Shown piece after piece: positions 1 through 7,031 of a DNA stretch of 8,958 bases. The stretch is from positions 1-8,958 of the forward strand of contig DAHWFG010000661.1 of the NCBI GenBank assembly GCA_027325115.1. Direction: 5' to 3'. Position numbers and translations under genes: made by a program. The DNA comes from JAKBCQ01 sp021807585 (lineage in GTDB: Bacteria; Planctomycetota; Planctomycetia; Isosphaerales; Isosphaeraceae). The notes under the pieces were generated by a model that did no database searches, had not been told where the DNA came from, and saw only the letters and a program-made list of their open reading frames with translations. Within the stretch, counting starts at the first letter, position 1. Each line of letters opens with the position of its first letter.

Positions 1-532
1 CGAACGCACCCGAATTCGTCATGTCATGTGCGTTCATTTGTTGCATCCTCAGCTCATGCGACGCGAACGAAGTTTGAGAGAGCGAACAGCCATGTGAGCC
101 GCACCTTATTCGTGAATTTGAAAAATGCCGGCTCGGTCGGCGCCTCGCCCTCCCGGAGATACGCTCTCACGACCCAAACCAAACCTGACGACGAGGCGAA
201 GGGGGGAATTCGCCGAGAGTCGATCGATCGGTAGGTGAATCGTGAAGCTCCGAATCACGTCGATCGGTCTAAAATATTTAAATTAACGACCGCGCGATCG
301 GATTGCAAGACCCGTTTCCGGTTTTTCTCGATTTTTTTGGAGGGGGGGCCGGGATGCGTGAAAAGGCTAGTTTTTTAGGGGTTTTTGAGAGATAACGCGA
401 GGGAATTATCGTATATTATGAATTGATCGCGGCGACCGGATTGTTTTTTACAAAATCGCTCAGGTCGATTGGATCGAAACCGGCGATCCAACTCGGCGGA
501 TGTCGAACATCACGGAATTCCATTTGATCTCT

Positions 533-565
533 CGCGTTCCGCGTTCTTTATATCTGGGAACGCGG
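533..565. repeat. Inverted repeat with two mutually exclusive stems
   Basis: The heptamer CGCGTTC occurs twice in tandem at 533-546. A single complementary segment, GGAACGCGG at 557-565, follows after an AT-rich spacer. The first copy pairs as CGCGTTCC with GGAACGCG (8 bp, loop about 16). The second pairs as CCGCGTTC with GAACGCGG (8 bp, loop about 11). The two stems share the same 3' arm, so only one can form at a time. No T-tract or adjacent gene start explains it, and its role is unknown. Confidence 0.4.
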
Positions 566-858
566 GTTATCGATGACGCTTCGGGCATGTCTTTCAGATT
601 GATACGCTCATACACCGGCATTGGATAAGGCGCCGTCTCTTACGCGATATTTGATGATGAATCTTCGATTCGCCGACTATCCTCCCGATGAGCCGCTTTT
701 CAAAACCACGGCGACAAGATCTAGTCCGCCTTCAAGAATCAAAAACATCATATTGCGGCCAACCCGGCGGTTCGCCCTCGCAATGAGGCGGACTTCGCGA
801 AATCCCGGCGAATGCGCGGAATTCCTCTCGGATCATCGCCGATTCCAGGTCGAGGAAA

Positions 859-899
859 CCAAAAGACCCCGTGCGACCGAAATCGCTCGAGGTCTTTGG
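859..899 (-). terminator. Hairpin terminator candidate after the acyl-CoA dehydrogenase gene
   Basis: Read on the minus strand, CCAAAGACC is followed by an inner GCGA/TCGC stem and then GGTCTTTTGG, a two-part hairpin starting about 50 nt after the TAA stop at 951-953. A short TTTCC follows. A second, smaller hairpin (GGAATCG at 914-920 with CGATTCC at 934-940) lies between it and the stop. The position after a gene and the stem strength support termination or 3'-end processing. The U-tract is weak, so Rho-independent activity is uncertain. Confidence 0.5.
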
Positions 900-950
900 A
901 TCATCTCACAAATGGAATCGATCGAATCGTAAGCGATTCCAAAAGATCAT

Positions 951-2900
951 TTATTTGTAAGACATAAGAATTTCCTCGGACGAGATTCCGGCGATCTCGT
1001 CGAAGCCTCCCGCGGCGATGTCTTCGCCGAGTTTGGTCGCGGCGCGGAGGTCGGAATCGCTCGGCCGCGCTCCCGTGAGGCCGCGCCGCAGGTCGCGACA
1101 CAAGACGTCGGCGGCGCGTCGCGTCAGTTCGCTCGGCTGTCGGCCCGCCCAGAGACTCGTCGTCAGGATCACGACGAGATCCTGAATCCGCTTGGAAAGC
1201 TCGGACATTCGGCATTGACGATCGGCCAATTTCAACTGATGCTTGCGCATCGTTCCGCTGATCTCGAGTCGCGAGCGTTGCAGTTGATCGACCGCGTACT
1301 CGGCGTGCGCCCTGAGATCCGCGGGGATATCGGCGGGGACGTTCGGGTGCGATCGAGGGGTAAGGAGTTGGCCGAGATACCACTTGGCGTAGGGGACGAG
1401 CGCGTTCCGCAGCTTCCAGGCGTGTGCGGGATTGAGCATATTGGGTTGTTTCAATCCCGCCTCTTTGAGAGTTCGACCGATCGGCTCGAAGTACGTTTTG
1501 CCGTGCTCCTTGATGAGCGACTTGAAGAACCCCATGCCGAGCATCTCCCCCTCACCCTCGTAGATGCAAGGAGCGAGATATTCGTGAACGTTATCGCCGA
1601 AGAGATGTCCATGAAGGAACGCTCGGCCGCCGTGCGTTTTCATGAACAGTTCGACCGCGGCCTCTTTTTGAGCCTCGCTGCCGAAGATCTTGGCGACGAT
1701 GCATTCCATCTCGCCGCGATAGCCCTGATCGAGCAGGCCCGAGCACCACGCGACGAGGGCGTCGCAGCCGGCGATCAGCCCCGCGAGCCTGCCGAGCCGC
1801 CTGCGGACGAGTTCGCGCGATTCAATCGCGGCGCCGTACGTTTTGCGGAATCGAGCCCACGGCAGCATGTTCGCCAACATCATCCGCATCGTTCCCGCGG
1901 CGTTGGCGCAGAGCGCCACGCGTCCCAGGTTGAGCCCGTGATACGCGATCGTCAGGCCGTCGCCCCGCGTCGGCTTGAGCAGGTTCTCGCTCGGAACGCG
2001 GAAGTCTTTGAAAACAAGTCCATTATTGAACGAATGCTTGAGCGCATAGAGGCCGTAACGGACGGTGTGGAAGTGTTCATCCTCGTGATCGGGAAGGTCG
2101 ACGATCAACACGGCGGGCTTGTTTTCGATCAGGCAAACGAGGCCGATCGTTCGTCCCGCGACGGCGTTGGTGATGAACAATTTCTCACCATTTACGATAT
2201 AATCGTCGCGGTCGAGGACGGCCTCGGTGCGGAGCGCGGTGAGGTCGGACCCGGCGCACGGCTCGGTGAGCGCGAACGCCGAAAGCCGTTCGCCGCTCGC
2301 GAGTTTGGGGAGATAGCGTTCTTTTTGCTCGGGCGTGCCGAACGCGTTGACGGGGTCGACCGCGCCGATGCACCCGTGAACCGACGCGAGCCCCGCGACG
2401 GTGGGGTCGACCGTCGCCATTCTGGTGATGAACGACGCGAAGGCGCGGAACGGAGTTCCCTGGCCGCCGTAGCGGCGATCGACCAAAAGTCCCCAATATC
2501 CCGCGCGTCCCAGATCGGCGAGAACCTGTTCGGAGATCTTCCGTTGTTCATTTAAAAGCGTACCGGCGGCTTTATGGCGTTTGACGACGTCGAGCGAATC
2601 GTTCATCACTCGCGCCGCGGCCTCGGGAACTTCGACGGTCTCGGAGAGGAACAGATCGACCGGGAATCCGTGATCCCAAACCGCACGATGCGCCGGGCTT
2701 TGCGCCGTTTGATATCGCGGAGCGAAGAGCGCCTCGACCTGATCGTCGGCGCGATCGATCGCCCCCGTCTTCCGCGCCTCCTCGACGCTTTTGCCGCTGA
2801 GTTCGAGCGCCGTTTCGACAAACGTCCTCGCCTCGGTCTCGTGTTCGATCGGTTCGTCCTTGACAAGTGTCGGTCGATCGGACGTTTCGGTCGTTTTCAT
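951..2900 (-). CDS. Acyl-CoA dehydrogenase family protein, long form
   Basis: This 649-residue flavoprotein is predicted to oxidise an acyl thioester at the alpha-beta bond, passing electrons through FAD to an electron-transfer flavoprotein. Residues about 115-470 are a recognisable acyl-CoA dehydrogenase core. It has the signature TEPCAGSD at 212-219, the RFRKTYG segment at 350-356, and YEGEGEM at 447-453, where Glu448 sits at the position of the catalytic base of medium-chain enzymes. About 75 N-terminal residues and a helical C-terminal region of about 180 residues lie outside the core. That is longer than the usual 380-400 residues and recalls the VLCAD/ACAD9/FadE class. The ATG start is supported by GGAGGGGA (2907-2914) six bases upstream. 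It lies 190 bp downstream of the FabD-like acyltransferase gene on the same strand, which suggests a shared acyl pathway. Whether the substrate is acyl-CoA or acyl-ACP cannot be read from the sequence. Confidence 0.93.
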   Translation of the reverse strand: MKTTETSDRPTLVKDEPIEHETEARTFVETALELSGKSVEEARKTGAIDRADDQVEALFAPRYQTAQSPAHRAVWDHGFPVDLFLSETVEVPEAAARVMNDSLDVVKRHKAAGTLLNEQRKISEQVLADLGRAGYWGLLVDRRYGGQGTPFRAFASFITRMATVDPTVAGLASVHGCIGAVDPVNAFGTPEQKERYLPKLASGERLSAFALTEPCAGSDLTALRTEAVLDRDDYIVNGEKLFITNAVAGRTIGLVCLIENKPAVLIVDLPDHEDEHFHTVRYGLYALKHSFNNGLVFKDFRVPSENLLKPTRGDGLTIAYHGLNLGRVALCANAAGTMRMMLANMLPWARFRKTYGAAIESRELVRRRLGRLAGLIAGCDALVAWCSGLLDQGYRGEMECIVAKIFGSEAQKEAAVELFMKTHGGRAFLHGHLFGDNVHEYLAPCIYEGEGEMLGMGFFKSLIKEHGKTYFEPIGRTLKEAGLKQPNMLNPAHAWKLRNALVPYAKWYLGQLLTPRSHPNVPADIPADLRAHAEYAVDQLQRSRLEISGTMRKHQLKLADRQCRMSELSKRIQDLVVILTTSLWAGRQPSELTRRAADVLCRDLRRGLTGARPSDSDLRAATKLGEDIAAGGFDEIAGISSEEILMSYK

Positions 2901-2906
2901 CGCGCG

Positions 2907-2914
2907 TCCCCTCC
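2907..2914 (-). promoter_or_regulatory. Shine-Dalgarno site of the acyl-CoA dehydrogenase gene
   Basis: GGAGGGGA on the minus strand ends six bases before the ATG at 2900. It fixes the start and argues against internal methionines. Confidence 0.7.
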
Positions 2915-3047
2915 GGGCGGAATGGGTTTGAATATTCCGGTCCCGATTGTCATGGAATCAGGGCCTCGCAAACGTCTCTTCATTCTACGTCGTAACGAAT
3001 CGTCCGGGCCGAAGCGGTCGGGCGATTCCGGGCTGAAATCGCAAGGT

Positions 3048-3070
3048 CGCGATCGGTCGGATCGATCGCG
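3048..3070 (-). repeat. Perfect 8-bp hairpin between acyltransferase and dehydrogenase genes
   Basis: CGCGATCG (3048-3055) and CGATCGCG (3063-3070) are perfect complements separated by seven bases. The hairpin begins about 20 nt after the acyltransferase stop at 3091. It could terminate or attenuate transcription, or stabilise the upstream mRNA, within the 190-bp gap. There is no T-tract. Both arms contain CGATCG, which is so common here that chance pairing of two copies is a fair alternative. Confidence 0.35.
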
Positions 3071-3090
3071 CCCGCGACTTCCCGCTGATT

Positions 3091-4542
3091 TTAACAACCG
3101 CCGACCTCGGCCTCGCTCGCCTGGTTCGATCGAGTCGGATTCGGATGCGATCGATCGGTTTCGACCTCACTCGATTCGATCGCGGCGGGAACGAGAATCG
3201 ACGTTCCCGAAAAGTCGAGCGGCTGTGCGAGCAGCCAATCCTCCAGAATGATGTGCGAAACGAACGGCGCCCGCAACAGCGCCGTGCGTGAAGAAAGCAG
3301 CCTTGAAAGCCACGAATACCGATTCATCGACGAAACGACGCCGTGGCCAAGCATGTGAATGTATTTGTTCCCAAGAAGTTTATTGATGTTGTTGCTCAAG
3401 CGTGAAAACGTGGCGTGGATCAATTTGGGCTCGGGACCGACGTGAACGACGGTTTGCACTCCGGCGGCGAGCGATTCGTGGATGACGTCCCAGAGGCGCT
3501 GGGGGTGATCGGTCCAGCGCGTGAGCGTTTCGCGCGGGTCGACGCCGTCGTAGGCGATCTTACCCGTGACGCATGAAAGAATCGGCGGACTGGGATGTTC
3601 GGTTCCCGAGGGGGTTTGGAACAATTTGACCGCGGTCCGGTTGGGAATGCTTTTGCGCCAAACAAGCGGAGTGTGGAGCGGCGGCCAGTGGTGCGGGTTG
3701 CGACGGAGGTTTACCTTCATCGGCAGCGCGTCGCGCATGATCGCCTCGAACCGCGCGAGCGTATCGCCTTGACCCAACAAAAGCGCGGTGTTGGGCGATA
3801 AATACGCCGAGGGGCCGATTAAACCTTCTCCTTGCGCGCTCACTTGAACACACAGGCGTTCAACTTCTTCAAGCGGGAGCGCGGGACCTCGGGTGAACAG
3901 CACTCCCATGTGCGTATCGTCGGCGAGCTCGGCGCAATCCGCGGCGAATTCGAGCGGAACGGCGAGCAGTCGATCCATCGTGAACACGCCGCTCATAATC
4001 AGCGACGACATCTCGCCGATCGAGTAGCCGAACGTCAGTTTGGCGTCGCGAACCGGGACTTCAAAACAACGCTCGAGCACGCGAATCTGCGCCTGTTCCA
4101 TCGCGACGATCAGCGCCACGTCGTCGGCGAAATGCGTGATTGCTGTAGGAGCACTTTCTTTTACATAATCAATTAAATTAATATTTCGATGGAGCGAATC
4201 GGCGGCGATCGAGCTCGCCTCGGCGAGCGTTTCGGCGATCAGAGCGCCGTAGACGGGATGTTCGAGAAGTTCGCGGCTTCGTCCCTGGTTCGTGACGTCG
4301 TAACCGCGGAACGCGATCGCCGCGGTCGAGATTGTTTCGCGAAGTCGTTCGGGCGAGGGGTAATCATGTTCCAGATCGTGAGAATGATGATGGTTGTGAT
4401 CGCGACGTGCGCCGTTCGATTCGCTCGCGGGATTCGCCCCCTCGGGAACGACGCTCATGGCGCGCGGTCCGAAGAGCCTGCGTCTTGGTTCGGTCGATCG
4501 GTTCGGCATTCGGTTGCGCCACCATCCTCCGTTCGCTTTCAT
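3091..4542 (-). CDS. FabD-like acyltransferase with altered active-site motifs
   Basis: This protein has the malonyl-CoA:ACP transacylase (FabD/AT) fold by its motifs. Counting from the ATG at 4542 (483 residues), the nucleophile elbow is GYSIGE with Ser174, and His290 in PLHTPLVW aligns with the catalytic His of FabD. GVQTVVHVGPEPKL near 361-374 matches the conserved VxEVGPGKVL region. Compared by eye with E. coli FabD, the N-terminal PGQGSQ motif is replaced by RGYDVT (79-84). The arginine that binds the malonyl carboxylate is apparently missing (Phe199 at that position). Residues 49-55 are histidine-rich (HNHHHSH), and the tail after LEDWLL (433-438) is low-complexity. The start is uncertain: an in-frame GTG at 4674 gives 527 residues and ATGs at 4509 and 4458 give shorter forms. 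None has a clear Shine-Dalgarno, and homology begins only near residue 72. It precedes the acyl-CoA dehydrogenase gene, so a fatty-acid or polyketide role is likely; the acyl substrate is unknown. Confidence 0.82.
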   Translation of the reverse strand: MKANGGWWRNRMPNRSTEPRRRLFGPRAMSVVPEGANPASESNGARRDHNHHHSHDLEHDYPSPERLRETISTAAIAFRGYDVTNQGRSRELLEHPVYGALIAETLAEASSIAADSLHRNINLIDYVKESAPTAITHFADDVALIVAMEQAQIRVLERCFEVPVRDAKLTFGYSIGEMSSLIMSGVFTMDRLLAVPLEFAADCAELADDTHMGVLFTRGPALPLEEVERLCVQVSAQGEGLIGPSAYLSPNTALLLGQGDTLARFEAIMRDALPMKVNLRRNPHHWPPLHTPLVWRKSIPNRTAVKLFQTPSGTEHPSPPILSCVTGKIAYDGVDPRETLTRWTDHPQRLWDVIHESLAAGVQTVVHVGPEPKLIHATFSRLSNNINKLLGNKYIHMLGHGVVSSMNRYSWLSRLLSSRTALLRAPFVSHIILEDWLLAQPLDFSGTSILVPAAIESSEVETDRSHPNPTRSNQASEAEVGGC

Positions 4543-4995
4543 AGCGACACCCGCTTTCTTGAGGGAACGATCGGCCGCGACGACTCCTCGTCGATCGGTC
4601 CGAAATCGACCTTGATTCGGAACCCGGCGCCCGTCCCCTCCCGTCCGACGGGCTTCTTGATCAGAATGGTTCACGCGTCGGCGTCACAATTCGCCGGGAG
4701 GCGCGAGGATCCCCCTCGCGCGTTGGTTCGCGGTCGCCGGCCACCCGGAAGTCGTCCCATGATGCACGGCCGAATCGGCGATCGAAAGGTTCCCGGCGAA
4801 TCGTGACGCACGACGCCACCTTGTTACGACGAGGTCGATCGGACCTGAACACCCTGCTTCAGCGTCCTCGACCCGTTGATTCTACGTCGCGAAGCCTCGC
4901 TTGTGTTCGCGACCTCCCAAGAAATTATACGCCGTGAAGCCTTTCCGAAACGTCGCGACCGACCGTGCGTGTTCGCTTTTTTCATCATACGATCG
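4543..4995. other. Intergenic region upstream of the FabD-like gene
   Basis: No independent gene is supportable between the glycosyltransferase stop and the FabD-like start. The part up to 4674 stays open in the acyltransferase frame and may be its N-terminus, although the translation is arginine- and glycine-rich and looks non-coding. A perfect 8-bp hairpin (GCGCGAGG at 4701-4708, CCTCGCGC at 4714-4721) sits at the upstream edge. I could not identify a convincing promoter for the minus-strand genes. Confidence 0.5.
4701..4721. repeat. Perfect 8-bp GC-rich inverted repeat, loop of five
   Basis: GCGCGAGG (4701-4708) and CCTCGCGC (4714-4721) pair exactly around ATCCC. It lies about 27 bp upstream of the GTG alternative start and about 160 bp upstream of the preferred ATG of the FabD-like gene. 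It could be a leader hairpin, an operator, or a terminator for transcripts coming from the glycosyltransferase gene. No T-tract follows on either strand. Confidence 0.35.
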
Positions 4996-5006
4996 TTACG
5001 ATCGTA
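4988..5006. repeat. 19-bp palindrome centred on the glycosyltransferase stop codon
   Basis: TACGATCGT and ACGATCGTA flank a single central base, making a perfect palindrome whose centre is the TAA stop (minus strand, 4996-4998). It also reads as two direct copies of the self-complementary octamer ACGATCGT. It could act as a 3'-end hairpin or a protein binding site. No U-tract follows on the minus strand. Confidence 0.4.
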
Positions 5007-6849
5007 CGCCCTTGTGATTCGCACGTGTCTCTCTGAGAGATTTCTTGAATTCTTGACGGCGATCTTTCCGGACCCATAATCCGAGACCTTCGGGAGTCGT
5101 TTCAACGGGCGAGTAGCCGCGGTCGAGCCGATCGCGGAGCTCGGGGAAAGGGGGATAGGCGACGAAGACGAGCAAGGGGGGGTGAGCGTCGAGATCGACG
5201 ACGATCCGCCGTAATCGGTCGTCGACGAGCAGACGCGCCGCGGGCCGAAGCCGATTGAGCGAATCTCGGTTCGATCCCGATTTGATCAACGCGTTGGCGA
5301 AACAATCGCGCGCCGGGCTGGTGAAATCGCCGTAAAAGAGCAGGGGGCTTTGCCAGCCCCAAACGTATAGTGTGGATTCGTTGAGCGGTTTCGCAGCGGC
5401 GGCGAGATCGATCGCCAGCCCGCGAAGCTCGACCCATTGTCTTCCTCCTTTATGCTTGATTGTTAGATTTTCCGGGTTGTTCATAAGATATTCATCGTGT
5501 TGGATATGACACGCTTGAAGGATCGCGACGGTCACGACCGCGGCCGAAGCGCCTTGAGCCGCGACCGCGATATATCGGCGTTTCCCGATCGCGGAGAAGA
5601 GGGCGCCGAACGAATCGGCGGCGAGCGCCGCGACCGCGATCGTCGTTCCCGGAACGAGAGCCAGATAATAGTGCTGCCAATAAAGTCCAGGAGCAATCAC
5701 TTGAACAAAACTTGCAACCGTAAATAATGCGACGACCCGGCGCGCGATTGCGCGACGCCGATCGGCTTCGATCGCGGCGGGATCTTCGCGGTTCGAGCCG
5801 TCGAGCGGCGTCGCATTTTTCGGTTTGAACGCGAGCCGAGCGATCGCGAAGGGGGCGATCAGCCAAAGCGGCCAAAGCCCTTTTCCCCACCAGACGACGT
5901 AATTCGTTTTGCCGAAAGGGGGAGCGAGCAAACCGTCGGGCGCGGCGTTGCCCGTCAGCCAGCGAATCCAAACCGACGGTTGTCCGGGATCAATCGGAGC
6001 GTCGGTCGCGAGCGCCGAGCCGTAGCGAAAGATATCGTCGAACGCCGGGCGCGCCGCTCCTTGCGCCGCCAAAATGAGAACCGCGATCGCGATCGGCAAG
6101 GCGAAGCCCGCCGCGAGCCGCGATTGAACGGACAGTTGATGTTTGATATAGCTTATGTTATGATTTGTCTGTTTTAGAATCAATAGTGATAGGAAATAGA
6201 CGATTCCGTGGATTGCGCCGACCTGACGGACGAGCGTTGATAGCGCGACCGCGGCGCCGCATGCGTAGAGAAGGCGTGGTTTCTCGTAGTGGAGATACGC
6301 GAGAAAAGCCGCGAGCGAAGCGACGGCGAATAGGTTCGACGCGTGTTCGAGATTCGCCGTATCGCCGAAGATCACGGGATCGGTGCTCATCAGAGCGTAG
6401 AGGAAAGCCGCGACGATCGCGGCGATCGAGCCCGCGATTCGCCTGGCGATGAACCCGACGAGCACGATCGTCATGAGCACGAGCGGGATCGGCAAGCTGC
6501 GGATCGCCGATTCGTTATAGCCGCCGATTGCGACCGCGGCCTCGTAGATCCAATAACCGAGGGGGGGCTTATTCTCGGATAAATCGCGATAGAGAACGGC
6601 GCCGTGAGCCATTCTTTTTCCCATATAAGCATACAAGGCTTCATCGCAATCGAGCGGTTCGATCGATCGATCGATCGTCGGGGGGCGGTCCGCGGCTGGT
6701 CGTTCGTGAATCGCGGGAGCGAACGCGTGCGAGCGCAACCAGACGTCGAAAAGCAAAATCGAACCCGCGGCGACGATCAAAAGCGCCGCAGCGATCGGCC
6801 TGCTTCGATTCGAGCCCGTGTTCATTAAGGAATGTGGACTTTCATTCAT
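4996..6849 (-). CDS. GT39/ArnT-like polytopic membrane glycosyltransferase
   Basis: This 617-residue integral membrane protein resembles GT-C glycosyltransferases of the protein-mannosyltransferase/ArnT superfamily (PMT_2). These use polyprenyl-phosphate sugars on the periplasmic side. After a first membrane helix (about 17-37) comes the characteristic acidic loop LDCDEALYAYMGKRM (66-80), with Asp69-Glu70 as the probable catalytic and metal-binding pair. The SENKPPLGYW motif (91-100) follows, also typical of the family. About ten further hydrophobic helices follow up to about residue 445. A C-terminal soluble domain (about 450-617) contains VWGWQSPLLFY (496-506), a pattern I associate with planctomycete members. 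The ATG at 6849 lacks an obvious Shine-Dalgarno; an internal ATG at 6825 is possible, and both precede the first helix. The acceptor is not predictable. It is transcribed divergently from the TlpA-like gene and lies more than 320 bp upstream of the FabD-like gene, so co-transcription is doubtful. Confidence 0.88.
   Translation of the reverse strand: MNESPHSLMNTGSNRSRPIAAALLIVAAGSILLFDVWLRSHAFAPAIHERPAADRPPTIDRSIEPLDCDEALYAYMGKRMAHGAVLYRDLSENKPPLGYWIYEAAVAIGGYNESAIRSLPIPLVLMTIVLVGFIARRIAGSIAAIVAAFLYALMSTDPVIFGDTANLEHASNLFAVASLAAFLAYLHYEKPRLLYACGAAVALSTLVRQVGAIHGIVYFLSLLILKQTNHNISYIKHQLSVQSRLAAGFALPIAIAVLILAAQGAARPAFDDIFRYGSALATDAPIDPGQPSVWIRWLTGNAAPDGLLAPPFGKTNYVVWWGKGLWPLWLIAPFAIARLAFKPKNATPLDGSNREDPAAIEADRRRAIARRVVALFTVASFVQVIAPGLYWQHYYLALVPGTTIAVAALAADSFGALFSAIGKRRYIAVAAQGASAAVVTVAILQACHIQHDEYLMNNPENLTIKHKGGRQWVELRGLAIDLAAAAKPLNESTLYVWGWQSPLLFYGDFTSPARDCFANALIKSGSNRDSLNRLRPAARLLVDDRLRRIVVDLDAHPPLLVFVAYPPFPELRDRLDRGYSPVETTPEGLGLWVRKDRRQEFKKSLRETRANHKGVRS
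6660..6677. repeat. GATC tandem microsatellite inside the glycosyltransferase gene
   Basis: Four overlapping CGATCG hexamers make an 18-base run of GATC repeats. It encodes part of TIDRSIEP, just before the catalytic acidic loop. A change of one 4-bp unit would shift the frame near the start of the gene. The run is short, so it may equally reflect the general abundance of CGATCG. Confidence 0.6.
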
Positions 6850-6944
6850 GAAAATTCATTACTGTTCGACTGTCGTTTTGATGTAAGGGGTGGACGTTTG
6901 ATGGAATCGACGATCGGGCGTCGCCGCGCGGCGGACCGCGCGTG

Positions 6945-6973
6945 TTGTCACGGTCGCCAGGATATCACATAAT
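6945..6973 (+). promoter_or_regulatory. Sigma70-type promoter for the TlpA-like gene
   Basis: TTGTCA (6945-6950) and CATAAT (6968-6973) are separated by exactly 17 bases. Each matches the -35/-10 consensus at five of six positions. This predicts a transcript starting near 6980 with a leader of about 50 nt before the ATG at 7032. It also argues against translation starting at the upstream in-frame TTG at 6942, which lies before the -35 box. Confidence 0.6.
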
Positions 6974-7020
6974 AACGAGGCGTTTCAAATCGGAGCGAAC
7001 AGGGGTCGACACCGGGATTC

Positions 7021-7024
7021 GGAG
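7021..7024 (+). promoter_or_regulatory. Shine-Dalgarno site of the TlpA-like gene
   Basis: GGAG seven bases before the ATG at 7032. It decides the start in favour of a protein of 202 residues beginning MAVPGAAEKIG, rather than the longer open frame from 6942. Confidence 0.65.
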
Positions 7025-7031
7025 TTTACGC

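Larger units (their letters stand above)
1..950. other. Gene-free region with hairpins and homopolymer runs
   Basis: I find no supportable gene in these 950 bases. Short open frames exist (for example 28-234 and 621-932 on the plus strand), but they lack ribosome binding sites, are arginine-rich like out-of-frame translations, and match no family I know. Visible structure includes an 8-bp inverted repeat at the window edge (GAACGCAC at 2-9, GTGCGTTC at 28-35), an AT-rich patch near 271-287, T and G runs between 321 and 386, and a hairpin pair at 533-565. The right end holds the terminator-like hairpins of the acyl-CoA dehydrogenase gene. No tRNA-like T-arm was seen. Confidence 0.6.

Noticed and set aside
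28..234. A short plus-strand frame at the left edge
   Set aside because: It starts with GTG inside an inverted repeat, has no Shine-Dalgarno, and its composition resembles non-coding DNA.
621..932. A plus-strand open frame of 103 codons starting with TTG
   Set aside because: There is no Shine-Dalgarno and no third-position GC bias. The translation is arginine-rich, and the frame runs through the terminator-like hairpin of the opposite gene.
1215..2555. A 446-codon open frame on the plus strand opposite the acyl-CoA dehydrogenase
   Set aside because: It is antisense to a clear enzyme gene with intact motifs, has no family resemblance and no ribosome binding site, and is explained by GC-biased codons leaving the complementary frame open.
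6942..7031. Upstream extension of the TlpA-like protein from a TTG
   Set aside because: It lies across the predicted promoter, and the ATG at 7032 has a well-placed GGAG. The extra residues look untranslated.
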